From positions 124,001 through 188,000 of the forward strand of contig NZ_SLWS01000009.1 in assembly GCF_004345645.1 (NCBI RefSeq): DNA of 64,000 nt, read 5' to 3'. The stretch comes from Actinocrispum wychmicini (GTDB taxonomy: Bacteria > Actinomycetota > Actinomycetes > Mycobacteriales > Pseudonocardiaceae). Below the pieces are notes generated by a model, which was given only the letters and a program-made list of their open reading frames with translations, had not been told where the DNA came from and made no database searches. Below, in pieces: positions 26,599 through 35,444 of the stretch (its first letter is position 1; every line of letters begins with the position of its first letter). The position numbers were made by a program, and so were the translations under genes.

Positions 26599-29500
26599 AC
26601 GCGTGGGGTGGCGCGCAGACCCATGTGCATGATCATCCGGCCGGCGGCGGTCCGGTAGAACGCCGCCTGCCCGCCGTCCTGGGTCAGGAACAGCCCCGCA
26701 CCGGCTGGGACGAGGTCGAACTCGTCTTCACCGCGGCCGATCTGCCTGATGAGGTCGACGGTCGAGGTGACGTGCACGTGCAGTCCTCGGTCACTGGGCG
26801 TGACCTCGAAGATCTTGCCTTCCCGGCGGTAGGTTCCGACATAGTGGGCGGTGTCGTCCTCGGTCGGTTCCGGCTGGGGTGGCACTGTCCGGCTGAGGCC
26901 GGCCAGCTGTCCGCCGATCGTCTCGAAGAGTTGGTCGAACAGCTCGCTCGCGTGGCCTCCGTTGGTCAACAGGACCACCGCGATCCCGCTGTCCGGGATC
27001 ATCCGGAGGAACGCGGCCTGGCCGATCATCCCGCCGTCGTGCCCCACCACGGGCCGGTCGTAGCCGTGGCTGAGGGTCAGGCCCAGGCCCCACGAGTCCG
27101 CGGCCGGGAACAGATCGGGCAGCCGGGCCTGCTCGGTCCGCATGGCGGCCACGCTGGCCGGGCTCAGCACCTGGTCGCCGTCCGACATCAGCGTCCGGGC
27201 GAACGTGAGGACGTCGCCCGCGGTCGAGTTGATGACACCCGCTGGGGCGAGCGACCTGGGTAGACCCCAGACCGGCGTCCTGGTGATGCCTGCACCCGGC
27301 AGGTCCAGGTGGCCGACCGCGGTCGGCAGCAACAGCGCGTCTTCGGGGAAGGTGACCGTCGACCGGAGTCCCAACGGGTCGATCAGGCGTCGACGAATCG
27401 CGGCGTCCCAGGATTCCCCGGTCAGCCGCTCGATCAGATGCGCGGCGACGACGTAGCCGGTGTTGCTGTAGGACCAGGTCTCCCCTGGGGCGAACAAGGG
27501 CGGCACGTCGCGCAGCCTGTCGACGAGTCGGGCCACGCTTTCCGCGCCGCGCCCGGTGTCGAAGTACAGGTCGCCGTCCAGTCCGCTGGTGTGCCGCAGC
27601 AGGTCGCGTGGAGTGATCCGACCGGCCAGGTCCGGTTCGGCCAGCACCAGATCGGGCAGCACCTCGGCCAGGCCGCGATCGAGGTCGAGAACTCCTTCGT
27701 CGCACAACTGAAGCAGCATCGCGGCGGTCCAGACCTTCGTGATCGATCCGATCTGGAACACCGAGTCGGGGGTGACCGGCGCGCCGGTGTCGATGTTCAG
27801 GACGCCGGCCGCCACGACATTGACCTCGTCCTCTCGCAAAACGCCGAGGACAGCACCTGGAACCCCGTTCACGTCGACCAGCCGCCGCAGCAATCGTTGC
27901 CACTGATCAGCTTCCGCACGGCCGCGCTCCACCACTCTTGGACGTGCGGTGTGTTCGCACAGCCAGGTGACCGTGCGGTCAAGCACGTCGACGCGATGCG
28001 ACGGCCGTCCGGACTCGGCGAGGTCGTGGTCGCCGCCCGGATAGCGGACGAACTCGACCGGCACGCCGAGCCGGCGCAGCGCCGCGAACCATTGCTGGGA
28101 CTGGCCGATCGGGCACCGGACGTCGTCCGTGCCGTGCAGGAGCAAGGTCGGTGTGGTCACCCGGTCCACCTGGTCGAGCGGCGAGAACCGGCCGAGAGCC
28201 GGGCCGGCCCCGCCTAACTCCCGCACGGCCAGATGGTTGCCCTGATCCGACGTACCGACCAGGCTGTCCAGGTCGGTGGCGGGTGCGCTGACCACCGCCG
28301 CGGCGAACCGGGTGTCGTGCGAGATCAGGTAGCACGCCAGATAACCGCCGTAGCTGTGGCCGGCGACGGCCAGCCGGCCCGGATCCGCGATTCCCGCTGC
28401 CACCAGGGCGTCCACCGGCTCCAGCAGGTCGCCGATGTCGGCTTCGCCCCACCGGCCGATCGCGGCCGTCAGGAACGATTCGCCGTACCCGTCGCTGCCC
28501 CGAGGGTTGACCGTGAGCACGGCCCAACCGCGTGCGGCCAGCACCTGGTGGTGGAGGTTCACGCGGTCCGCGCAGGCGTCCCACGCGTTGTGCGGTCCAC
28601 CGTGGACGTCCACCAACAGCGGCTTCGGACCAGGCACGGACGGATCAGTGAGCAGCCAGCCGGCCACGGTCGAGCCGTCGGAGACGGTGAAGGACCGGGG
28701 TGTGCGGGTGAACAGTTCGACATCAGGCAACGAATCATGCTGCAACGAAGTCTGCACGGTGACGTGGCCCGTGCCGACGTCGACCACGGCCACCTCACCG
28801 AAAAGGTCCGGTGTCGCGAGGATGACCGCGGCACGTCCGTCCGACACCGACAACGCCAGGACGGATACCCCACTGTCGGTCAGCCGTTCGACCTGTCCTG
28901 ATTCGACATCGAGGACGCTCAACGACGTGTCCCCGCCGTCACGGACACAGAACACCACGCCGCGCCCCTCGGCCACGAACTGCGGTGCGGCGACCGACCT
29001 GTCGGCGTCGGTGATCTGTTCGGTGGCGCCGTCCTTGGTTCGAATACGGAACAACTGCGACAAGCCGACCTTGGTATCCAACCGTCCCACCGCCAGCAGC
29101 GAACGGCCATCTGGATGCCAGCGAAGTCCACTCAGCCGCCCGTCGGCCGGCCCCAGCAGCCGTGGCTCGGCATCAGCGTCGATGTCGATCAGGTATGCGG
29201 CGACCGTCAGGTCGACGTCGGCGTTGGGCTCGGCCGCGGCGGTGAAGGCGAGCGTCCGGCCGTCCGGCGACCACACCGGGTCCGACGCGTCCCAGTCGCC
29301 GTCGGTGAGCCGACGCGTCTCACCGGTCAGGACATCCAGGACGTGCAGGTGCCAGCAACCCTCCAGGTAGTCCAGTCGCTTGGTGACGATCGGTGAGCCG
29401 GTGTCGGCAGGCCGGGCCCGGAACGCGATCCGGGTGCCGTCCGGACTCCACACCGGACGTCCTGCGGGAAGATCCGTGAGTCGCGTGGGAGTGCGACTCG

Positions 29501-29762
29501 CGATGTCCAGGCACCAGATCTGGTTCGCACGCAGAAACGCCAGTCGAGTCCCGTCAGGCGACCAGGCCGGCTCGTGGCCGTCGGTCAGTTCGACCGGCGC
29601 GGACATCGACGGGTCGATCAGCCAGAGGCCGCGGACGTCCCGGTCGGTGCTTTCCTGAGCATGGCGCCGGACAAAGCAGATTCGTTGTCCGGCCGGGTCG
29701 ATCGCGACGTCCTCCGGCACCACCAGCCGTCCGACGTCGCTGCCCCGAAGTCGCCTGCGCAT
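26595..29762 (-). CDS. S9 peptidase fused to S12 beta-lactamase-like domain
   Basis: A 1055-residue cytoplasmic fusion without a signal peptide. Residues ~1-370 are a beta-propeller of PD40-type repeats (PAWSPDGTRLAF, PVWSPDGTRIAF). Residues ~380-610 form the S9 alpha/beta hydrolase with nucleophile GHSYGG (Ser470), Asp in GTDDVRCP and His in GGDHDLAE. From about residue 618 an S12 serine hydrolase follows: SITK (Ser673, Lys676), YSN and HDGG, as in class C beta-lactamases, DD-peptidases and D-aminopeptidases, plus a C-terminal beta-barrel. The ATG at 29760-29762 overlaps the upstream stop (TGATG), so the two are translationally coupled. The S9 unit would cut oligopeptides; the S12 unit may act on D-residues. 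Confidence 0.88.
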   Translation of the reverse strand: MRRRLRGSDVGRLVVPEDVAIDPAGQRICFVRRHAQESTDRDVRGLWLIDPSMSAPVELTDGHEPAWSPDGTRLAFLRANQIWCLDIASRTPTRLTDLPAGRPVWSPDGTRIAFRARPADTGSPIVTKRLDYLEGCWHLHVLDVLTGETRRLTDGDWDASDPVWSPDGRTLAFTAAAEPNADVDLTVAAYLIDIDADAEPRLLGPADGRLSGLRWHPDGRSLLAVGRLDTKVGLSQLFRIRTKDGATEQITDADRSVAAPQFVAEGRGVVFCVRDGGDTSLSVLDVESGQVERLTDSGVSVLALSVSDGRAAVILATPDLFGEVAVVDVGTGHVTVQTSLQHDSLPDVELFTRTPRSFTVSDGSTVAGWLLTDPSVPGPKPLLVDVHGGPHNAWDACADRVNLHHQVLAARGWAVLTVNPRGSDGYGESFLTAAIGRWGEADIGDLLEPVDALVAAGIADPGRLAVAGHSYGGYLACYLISHDTRFAAAVVSAPATDLDSLVGTSDQGNHLAVRELGGAGPALGRFSPLDQVDRVTTPTLLLHGTDDVRCPIGQSQQWFAALRRLGVPVEFVRYPGGDHDLAESGRPSHRVDVLDRTVTWLCEHTARPRVVERGRAEADQWQRLLRRLVDVNGVPGAVLGVLREDEVNVVAAGVLNIDTGAPVTPDSVFQIGSITKVWTAAMLLQLCDEGVLDLDRGLAEVLPDLVLAEPDLAGRITPRDLLRHTSGLDGDLYFDTGRGAESVARLVDRLRDVPPLFAPGETWSYSNTGYVVAAHLIERLTGESWDAAIRRRLIDPLGLRSTVTFPEDALLLPTAVGHLDLPGAGITRTPVWGLPRSLAPAGVINSTAGDVLTFARTLMSDGDQVLSPASVAAMRTEQARLPDLFPAADSWGLGLTLSHGYDRPVVGHDGGMIGQAAFLRMIPDSGIAVVLLTNGGHASELFDQLFETIGGQLAGLSRTVPPQPEPTEDDTAHYVGTYRREGKIFEVTPSDRGLHVHVTSTVDLIRQIGRGEDEFDLVPAGAGLFLTQDGGQAAFYRTAAGRMIMHMGLRATPRV

Positions 29763-32254
29763 CAGGAGATCTTGCGGGCCGCCCGGCCGTCCACATGGAC
29801 GTACCTGCTGCCATCGGCGAGGGTGTAGAACGTCAACGCGGTCCATGGGCCGGAATCGTCGACCCTGGTGAGGAACACGTTCTCCCGCACCGGAACCAAG
29901 ACGGCTTCGACGACTTCGTCCGGCAGGGTCTCGGACAGCGCGGTGGTGATCGTGACCTTGGCCCGCAGCCCGTCCTCGGTGGCGGTCAGTTCCAGGCGCT
30001 CGCCCCATCGTTCGTACACGCCGACGTGGACCTGCTCGTCCACTGTGACCGGTGTCGCCGGCGGTTCCACTGCCGGTGGGATCGACAGGTCACAGACGTC
30101 GGCCAGGAACTCGCCGAGGAACCGGCGGTACAGCTCCTCGGTACGGCCGCCGTTGGTGAGCAGGCAGACCACGACACCCGCGTCGGGAACAATCCGCAGG
30201 AACGACTTCTGGCCGATCGTTCCCCCGTCGTGGCCGTGCACGAGCCGGCCGCCCCATTCGCTGATCGCCCAGCCCAGGCCGATCGATCGCTGGTCGAGCC
30301 CGGTTCCGTTGGCGATCCGCGTCTGAGGTTCGAGCATTTGGGCGGCGCGGGTCTCGGGCAGGATCGCGTCGCAACCGGGCAGGTGGGTACGCGCGAACGC
30401 CACGACGTCCGACGCTGTCGCGCAGATTCCGCCCGCCGGCCCGACGGACCGTGCCAACGCCCAAGTCGGTGCCAACACCGGCTTGCCGTCGGTCAGGCCG
30501 TGACCGTGGGCGACGCGGAACCGCATCACGTCCTCGGCCAGGGTGGCGGTGCTGTCCAGACCCAACCTGTCGATGATCCTGTTCCGCAGAGCGGTGTCCC
30601 AGGTGGTGAACGTCGCCCGCTCGACGATCGCGCCGAGGAGGCTGAAGCCGGCGTTGCAGTACGACATCGTCGCTCCGACCGGATGGGTCAACCCGATCAT
30701 CAGGCAGGACGCGACAAATCGTTTCAGGGAGTCGTCGCCGCGGCCACCGTCGAAGAAGTAGTCGCCGTCGATGCCGCTCGTGTGGGTGAGCAGATGCCGG
30801 ACCGTGACGCCGTCGACTAGCCCTGGGCTCGACAGCTGGAGTTCGGGCACGTATCGCAGGATCGGCGCGTCCAGGTCGAGCAGCCCCTCGTCGACCAGTT
30901 GCAGCACCATCGTCGCGGTGTAGATCTTGCTGATCGACCCGATCTGGAACACACTGTCCACAGTGGTCTCCACGCCGGTTTTCACGTTGAGCACTCCGGA
31001 AGCGGCCGTGTGCACGGTTCCGTCCACCAATGCCGCGAACGACGCACCGGGAACAGCGTATTCCTCGGTGAGGTCTCGCAACCGCCGCTGCCAGTGTTCG
31101 ATGTCGACGACCATGTCGGTTCCTTTCGTCTTGGTTGTGCCCACCACAGCCAGGTAGTTCGCGGGATCGGTCACTCCTTCGGTGCACAGCAGCAGGACGG
31201 ACGATTTCGCTGACACCCCAAGCAGTTCCCGCACATCGTGATCGGACGCGATCAGCCCGCCGAGCGCGGCGGCACCCGTCTCACCGGCGGCGATTCCGTG
31301 TCGCGCCAGGCGTCGCATCGCGTCGTGCATCGGGCTGTCGTCGATCACGAGACTGGCGCTCAGTCCGGCCTTCAACAACGGCCAGGTCGTGAAGGACGGC
31401 GTGCCGCAGTTCAGGCCCACCATCTCGGACACCTGCGGGCCCGGAACGGTGGTTCGCTCCGCCACCCGAAGCGATCTGGTGACGCATTCGGCACCCACCG
31501 GTTCGACCGCGATCACCCGCGTCGGCCCATGGGCGAAATGTCGGACCGCGGCCGCCGCCAGCGCGCCGACACCCACCGGGACGACCACGAAGTCCGGAAA
31601 GGACGATCCGCTTTCAGTCAGTGCCGCCTGGATCTCGCGGAACATCGTCGAGTAGCCGTCCGAGATCCACCCGGGGACCTCTTCGTAGCCGGGCCACGAG
31701 GTGTCCGACACGATGAGCCGGTCGCCGCTCGCGGTCGCGGCGGCGATCCGCACGGTCTCGTCGTAGTTGACGTCCGTCTGGTCGACCCGGGCGCCTTCGG
31801 CGCGGATGGCCTGGATCCGAGCGGCTGCCGTTCCTTCGGGCACGTAGATGTGCGCGGACATGCCGAACAGCGCCGCGACGCGGGCGACCGCACGGCCGTG
31901 ATTCCCGTCGGTCGCCGTGACGAGGGTGAGGTCGGCGTGGTTCGACAGCAGTGCACGGAGGTCCTCGACGGTCGACCATTCGTCCCGGAGGCTTCGCCCG
32001 ACGCGTTGTTCGACCAGCCGATAGGCGGCCCACGAGGCGCCCAGCGCCTTGAAGGACGGCAGGCCGAACCGGGTTGATTCGTGTTTCACCCACAGCCGTC
32101 CGACACCCATTTCGTTCGCGAGCTCGGGCAGGTCGTACAGGGGTGTCGCCGCGTAGCCAGGCAGCCGCCGGTGGTACCACCGCGGGTCGGCCGCCGGTGC
32201 CGTGGGGACGGACGGCCGCGCGATATCGGGTCGCAGCCACAATTCCTGAATCAC
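29762..32254 (-). CDS. Diaminopropionate ammonia-lyase-like enzyme fused to S12 domain
   Basis: An 830-residue fusion. Residues 1-370 are a fold-type II PLP enzyme with the lysine region ESTRFGLPSFKALG (Lys69), TATDGNHGR, the GYSTM segment and the PLP-phosphate loop PVGVGALAA, matching 2,3-diaminopropionate ammonia-lyase, which converts diaminopropionate to pyruvate and ammonia. From Met381 an S12 hydrolase follows with SISK (Ser440, Lys443), a YxN motif as YCN, and HDGG. The GTG at 32252-32254 fits the protein start; the ribosome site is weak. Met381 has its own ribosome site, so a free S12 protein may also be made. The S12 part is a clear paralogue of that in the next gene. Confidence 0.82.
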   Translation of the reverse strand: MIQELWLRPDIARPSVPTAPAADPRWYHRRLPGYAATPLYDLPELANEMGVGRLWVKHESTRFGLPSFKALGASWAAYRLVEQRVGRSLRDEWSTVEDLRALLSNHADLTLVTATDGNHGRAVARVAALFGMSAHIYVPEGTAAARIQAIRAEGARVDQTDVNYDETVRIAAATASGDRLIVSDTSWPGYEEVPGWISDGYSTMFREIQAALTESGSSFPDFVVVPVGVGALAAAAVRHFAHGPTRVIAVEPVGAECVTRSLRVAERTTVPGPQVSEMVGLNCGTPSFTTWPLLKAGLSASLVIDDSPMHDAMRRLARHGIAAGETGAAALGGLIASDHDVRELLGVSAKSSVLLLCTEGVTDPANYLAVVGTTKTKGTDMVVDIEHWQRRLRDLTEEYAVPGASFAALVDGTVHTAASGVLNVKTGVETTVDSVFQIGSISKIYTATMVLQLVDEGLLDLDAPILRYVPELQLSSPGLVDGVTVRHLLTHTSGIDGDYFFDGGRGDDSLKRFVASCLMIGLTHPVGATMSYCNAGFSLLGAIVERATFTTWDTALRNRIIDRLGLDSTATLAEDVMRFRVAHGHGLTDGKPVLAPTWALARSVGPAGGICATASDVVAFARTHLPGCDAILPETRAAQMLEPQTRIANGTGLDQRSIGLGWAISEWGGRLVHGHDGGTIGQKSFLRIVPDAGVVVCLLTNGGRTEELYRRFLGEFLADVCDLSIPPAVEPPATPVTVDEQVHVGVYERWGERLELTATEDGLRAKVTITTALSETLPDEVVEAVLVPVRENVFLTRVDDSGPWTALTFYTLADGSRYVHVDGRAARKIS
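31112..31125 (-). promoter_or_regulatory. Internal ribosome site and ATG at the domain junction
   Basis: Within the fused gene, GAAAGGAA stands about 6 bases before an ATG (31112-31114), exactly where the PLP domain ends (YLAVVG) and the S12 domain begins (MVVDIEHWQRR). This arrangement would permit separate synthesis of a 450-residue S12 protein, or it may be the relic of two genes joined by loss of a stop codon. Confidence 0.5.
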
Positions 32255-32373
32255 AGGGCCCGACCCTAAGCCCGAAACAGCCGCCACCGCTTCGTCGCTT
32301 CGAACCAAAGCACCGCCTCGAACTGGTTCCGAACAGTAGAGTTCGAGCGGGTTCCGGTGGCTACAGTCGCGCC
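32255..32373. promoter_or_regulatory. Divergent promoter region
   Basis: A 119-base gap between the leftward lyase-S12/S9-S12 operon and the rightward secreted M1 peptidase gene. Promoters for both must lie here or close by. No perfect operator palindrome is obvious. The arrangement suggests joint control of an extracellular aminopeptidase and the intracellular fusion enzymes. Confidence 0.45.
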
Positions 32374-33783
32374 ATGATGACGAGAAAAGTGCTCGGCACA
32401 ACAGCGATTGTGGCGCTTCTGCTCGGCACGACCAACGGAATCGCCACGGCCGCACCGGTTTACGGTTCGGCCGGGGCGGGTGACGCATACTATCCGGAGG
32501 ACGGCAACGGCGGCTATCAGGTCGACGACTACGACATCAGTATCGACTACGATCCCGCGAGTCATCAGCTCAAGGGCGTGGCGAAGATCTCCGCCACGAC
32601 GACCCAGGCGCTCAAGGGTTTCAATCTCGACCTGCTCGGCTTCACCGTCGATTCGGTCCGAGTCGATTCGAGGGACGCTTCGCACCGCCGGGAAAGTGCG
32701 CACGAACTAGTGGTTCGACCGGCCGGGTCGCTCCGAAAAGGACAGAAGTTCACCGTCGAGGTCGCCTACCACGGCGTACCCGACCCCGCGGGCGCCTGGT
32801 TCCTCCGCCCCAGCGGCGGCGCGTACGCGGTGGGGGAACGCCAGGCCGCGTCCAGCTGGTTCCCGGTCAACGAGACGCCGCGGGACAAGGCGACGTTCAC
32901 CCTGCGCGCCACCGTTCCGGCAGGGTGGTCAGTTCTCTCTAACGGTGTTAGAGAGAACGTTTTGAACACCGCCGGCAAGACGACGTACACCTGGCGGGAG
33001 CGCACCCCGATCACGGGGTATCTCACGACGATCGCCATTGACCGCTTCACGTTACTGACCCAGCGGCGCTCGAACGGGATGCCATTGGTCAGCGCGTTCG
33101 CACCGGGAACAGAGGGGAACATCCCGGTCGAGAAACGCCTCCCCGAGATCCTGGACTTCGAAGAGTCGCTGTTCGGCGCATATCCGATCGACACCGGCGG
33201 CGGAGTCTACGAATTCGGCCCCTTTACCGGGGCGCTCGAAGCGCAGGGCCGATCGGTGTACATCATCGCCCAGGGCAGCGGAACCGTCGCCAACGCCCGG
33301 AACTTGGTGCACGAGAACGCCCATCAGTGGTGGGGCGATTCGGTTTCGCTGTGGAACTGGTCCGATCTCTGTCTCAAGGAGTGCGTGGCGGCGTACACAG
33401 AGGACCTGTGGAGCGCCCAGAAAGAAGGACTGGACCTGGACCGCAACTACCGCGAGACCGTGTCGAAGAACCTGACCAACCCGACGTTCTGGAGTGCGAA
33501 GCTCCACGACGGCGGCCCGGACAGCGAGATGGCCAACGCCGTCTACTATCGCGGCCCGCTGTTCATGCACGCGTTACGGCGTCAGGTCGGCGACCGTGCG
33601 TTCTTCGCGGCACTGAAAGCATTTCCGCAGGCGCACCGCGACTCGAATGCGACGCTGCAACAGTTCATCGCGTCAATGGAATGCTATTCCGCGCAGGACC
33701 TGTCCGCATTCACCCGCGCCTGGCTGGACAGCACCACGATTCCGGCCGACCGGTACCTTTGGCCCGGGAACCTGAAACCGTGA
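32374..33783 (+). CDS. Secreted M1-family metallo-aminopeptidase
   Basis: A 469-residue exported protein. The signal peptide covers residues 1-27 (TAIVALLLGTTNGIATA). The N-terminal beta-saddle domain (YDISIDYDPASHQLKG) is followed by the thermolysin-like domain: substrate-binding GALEA in place of GAMEN, zinc site HENAH (His313, Glu314, His317) and the third ligand Glu 19 residues later within LKECVAAYTE, where relatives mostly read NEGFA. The C-terminal helical domain is short, as in small secreted actinobacterial M1 enzymes. It would release N-terminal residues from peptides outside the cell. Two TTA codons occur. A perfect 12-bp inverted repeat lies inside the gene at 32932-32958. Confidence 0.85.
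   Translation: MMTRKVLGTTAIVALLLGTTNGIATAAPVYGSAGAGDAYYPEDGNGGYQVDDYDISIDYDPASHQLKGVAKISATTTQALKGFNLDLLGFTVDSVRVDSRDASHRRESAHELVVRPAGSLRKGQKFTVEVAYHGVPDPAGAWFLRPSGGAYAVGERQAASSWFPVNETPRDKATFTLRATVPAGWSVLSNGVRENVLNTAGKTTYTWRERTPITGYLTTIAIDRFTLLTQRRSNGMPLVSAFAPGTEGNIPVEKRLPEILDFEESLFGAYPIDTGGGVYEFGPFTGALEAQGRSVYIIAQGSGTVANARNLVHENAHQWWGDSVSLWNWSDLCLKECVAAYTEDLWSAQKEGLDLDRNYRETVSKNLTNPTFWSAKLHDGGPDSEMANAVYYRGPLFMHALRRQVGDRAFFAALKAFPQAHRDSNATLQQFIASMECYSAQDLSAFTRAWLDSTTIPADRYLWPGNLKP
32932..32958. repeat. Perfect 12-bp inverted repeat inside the M1 gene
   Basis: GTTCTCTCTAAC, a 3-base GGT centre, then GTTAGAGAGAAC. The arms match perfectly and are far richer in A/T than the surrounding coding sequence. 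It encodes the stretch VLSNGVREN. It could be a strong mRNA hairpin, an operator-like site or a trace of insertion. Confidence 0.85.
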
Positions 33784-33829
33784 CGCGGACCGCTGTCCCG
33801 GACCACCGCAGTCCGGGACAGCGGCCTGG

Positions 33830-35431
33830 TCAGCCGCGACGAAGAGCACGCCCTGGCAATGCGCCTGTGGGTTCGCCGTCCCGCAACGCCACAACTCCGT
33901 TCACGACGACGTGGCGTACTCCCGTGGCGTACTGGTGTGGCTGCGCGTAAGTCGCGTGGTCGTTGATGGTCTGCGGATCGAACACCACCACGTCCGCGTA
34001 CGAGCCGACCGTCAACTGGCCGCGACCACGCAACCGAAGGACGTCGGCCGGCAGGGACGTCATCCGGCGGATCGCCTCGGCCAGACTGAGGACGCCCTCC
34101 TCCCGCACGTACCGGCCGAGAATGCGGGCGAAGGCGCCGTACGCCCTGGGGTGCACCGGGACATGCTCGGCCAGTTCGACCGAGATCGCCTCGGAGTCCG
34201 ATCCGACCGACACCCATGGTTGCCGCAGCGCCATCCGAATGTTGTCGGTGTGTCCCATGAAGTACGCGGCCTCCAGATCGGGTTCGGCGAGGACCAGGTC
34301 GATCAGGGTGTCGAGTTCGTCCGCCTGTCCCTGCGCCGCCGCGATCTGGGTGAGCGTCATACCGCCGTACGGGCGGCCGTCGGCGAGGTCGGCCAGCAGC
34401 AGGATGCCGGTGCCGCCGCCGGCGGCCTGGTACAGGTTCTCCCAGTCGCCCTCGTGCGTGCGGATCTGCCGTTTGACCTCGGCCCGGAACCCGTGGTCAC
34501 GCAACCGGCCCAGCAGCGCGGGGGCCCCGCCGTCGTGCAGCACGGGTGGTATGACCGCGTGCAACGCGGTCATACCCGCGGTGTACGGGTACACGTCCGC
34601 CGTGACGGCCAGTCCCTTGGCTCGCGCCTCGTTGATCTCGTGGATGGCGTCCGACAGCTGGGGCCAGTTCGCCTTGCCGACGGCTTTGAGGTGATAGATC
34701 TCCGACCTGACCCCACTCCGCTCGGCGATGGTGAGGACCTCCCGTACCCCTTCCAGCAGGCGGTCACCTTCGCTGCGAATGTGCGAGATGTAGAGACCGT
34801 CGTGCTCGGCGATGACCCGCGCGTACTCGACAAGTTCCTCAGTGGACGCGTAGCTGCCCGGCGGGTAGATCAGTGCCGAGCCCACCCCCAACGCGCCGTC
34901 GGCGAGCTCCTCGTTCAGCAAAGCCTTGGCCCGCGCCAGTTCCTGACCGGTCAACGGACGGTTGTCCGCTCCGGCCTGCGACATCCGCAGGTTGTGCGCG
35001 CCGACGAAGCTCGCGACGTTCGGCGCGACCCCGCGGGACTGCAGGCTGGTGAGGAAGTCGGCCAGCCGGGGCCACCAGTGCCGGACGCCACTGTGCTCGA
35101 CCAGCTGGCCCAGGACCAGTTCGGCGAGCTCCTCGGTGAGCGGGCCGAGCGAGAGGCCCTCGCCGAAGACCTCGGTGGTGACCCCCTGGCGCAGGTCGGA
35201 CAGGCCTCGCCCGTCCTGCTGGAGGGTGCCGTAGGCGTGGCTGAGGATGTTGATGAATCCTGGCGCGACAGCGCATCCGGTGGCGTCGAGCACGTCGACC
35301 GCTGCGGGCTCGTCGGTCGGCGGGACGACGGCGCCGATTCGGTCGCCGTCGACCAACAGGTCCGCTCGCTGGCCGGGACCACCCAGACCGTCGTAGACCG
35401 TGCCGCCCTGGATCAGTGTGGTGTCTGACAT
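33830..35431 (-). CDS. D-aminoacylase-like amidohydrolase with altered metal site
   Basis: A 533-residue amidohydrolase-superfamily protein of the N-acyl-D-amino-acid deacylase type (MSDTTLIQGGTVYDGLGG, APGFINILSHAYG, YISHIRSEGDRL, SVGSDSEA). The usual HxH pair after PGFID is reduced to LSH: the first His is replaced by Leu, and the bridging Cys region also differs. The later His residues and the Asp of GSDS remain. This could be a one-metal or altered-specificity member. The ATG at 35429-35431 has GGAG upstream. It follows the binding-protein gene by 13 bases, so a peptide or acyl-amino-acid binding protein and a hydrolase share a transcript. Confidence 0.82.
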   Translation of the reverse strand: MSDTTLIQGGTVYDGLGGPGQRADLLVDGDRIGAVVPPTDEPAAVDVLDATGCAVAPGFINILSHAYGTLQQDGRGLSDLRQGVTTEVFGEGLSLGPLTEELAELVLGQLVEHSGVRHWWPRLADFLTSLQSRGVAPNVASFVGAHNLRMSQAGADNRPLTGQELARAKALLNEELADGALGVGSALIYPPGSYASTEELVEYARVIAEHDGLYISHIRSEGDRLLEGVREVLTIAERSGVRSEIYHLKAVGKANWPQLSDAIHEINEARAKGLAVTADVYPYTAGMTALHAVIPPVLHDGGAPALLGRLRDHGFRAEVKRQIRTHEGDWENLYQAAGGGTGILLLADLADGRPYGGMTLTQIAAAQGQADELDTLIDLVLAEPDLEAAYFMGHTDNIRMALRQPWVSVGSDSEAISVELAEHVPVHPRAYGAFARILGRYVREEGVLSLAEAIRRMTSLPADVLRLRGRGQLTVGSYADVVVFDPQTINDHATYAQPHQYATGVRHVVVNGVVALRDGEPTGALPGRALRRG

Positions 35432-35444
35432 TCCGCCTGCTCTC

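Noticed and set aside
29763..30008. Upstream extension of the S9-S12 gene to 30008
   Set aside because: It overlaps the C-terminus of the lyase-S12 gene in another frame and is Arg-rich shadow sequence; the TGATG junction at 29760-29764 gives a clean start.
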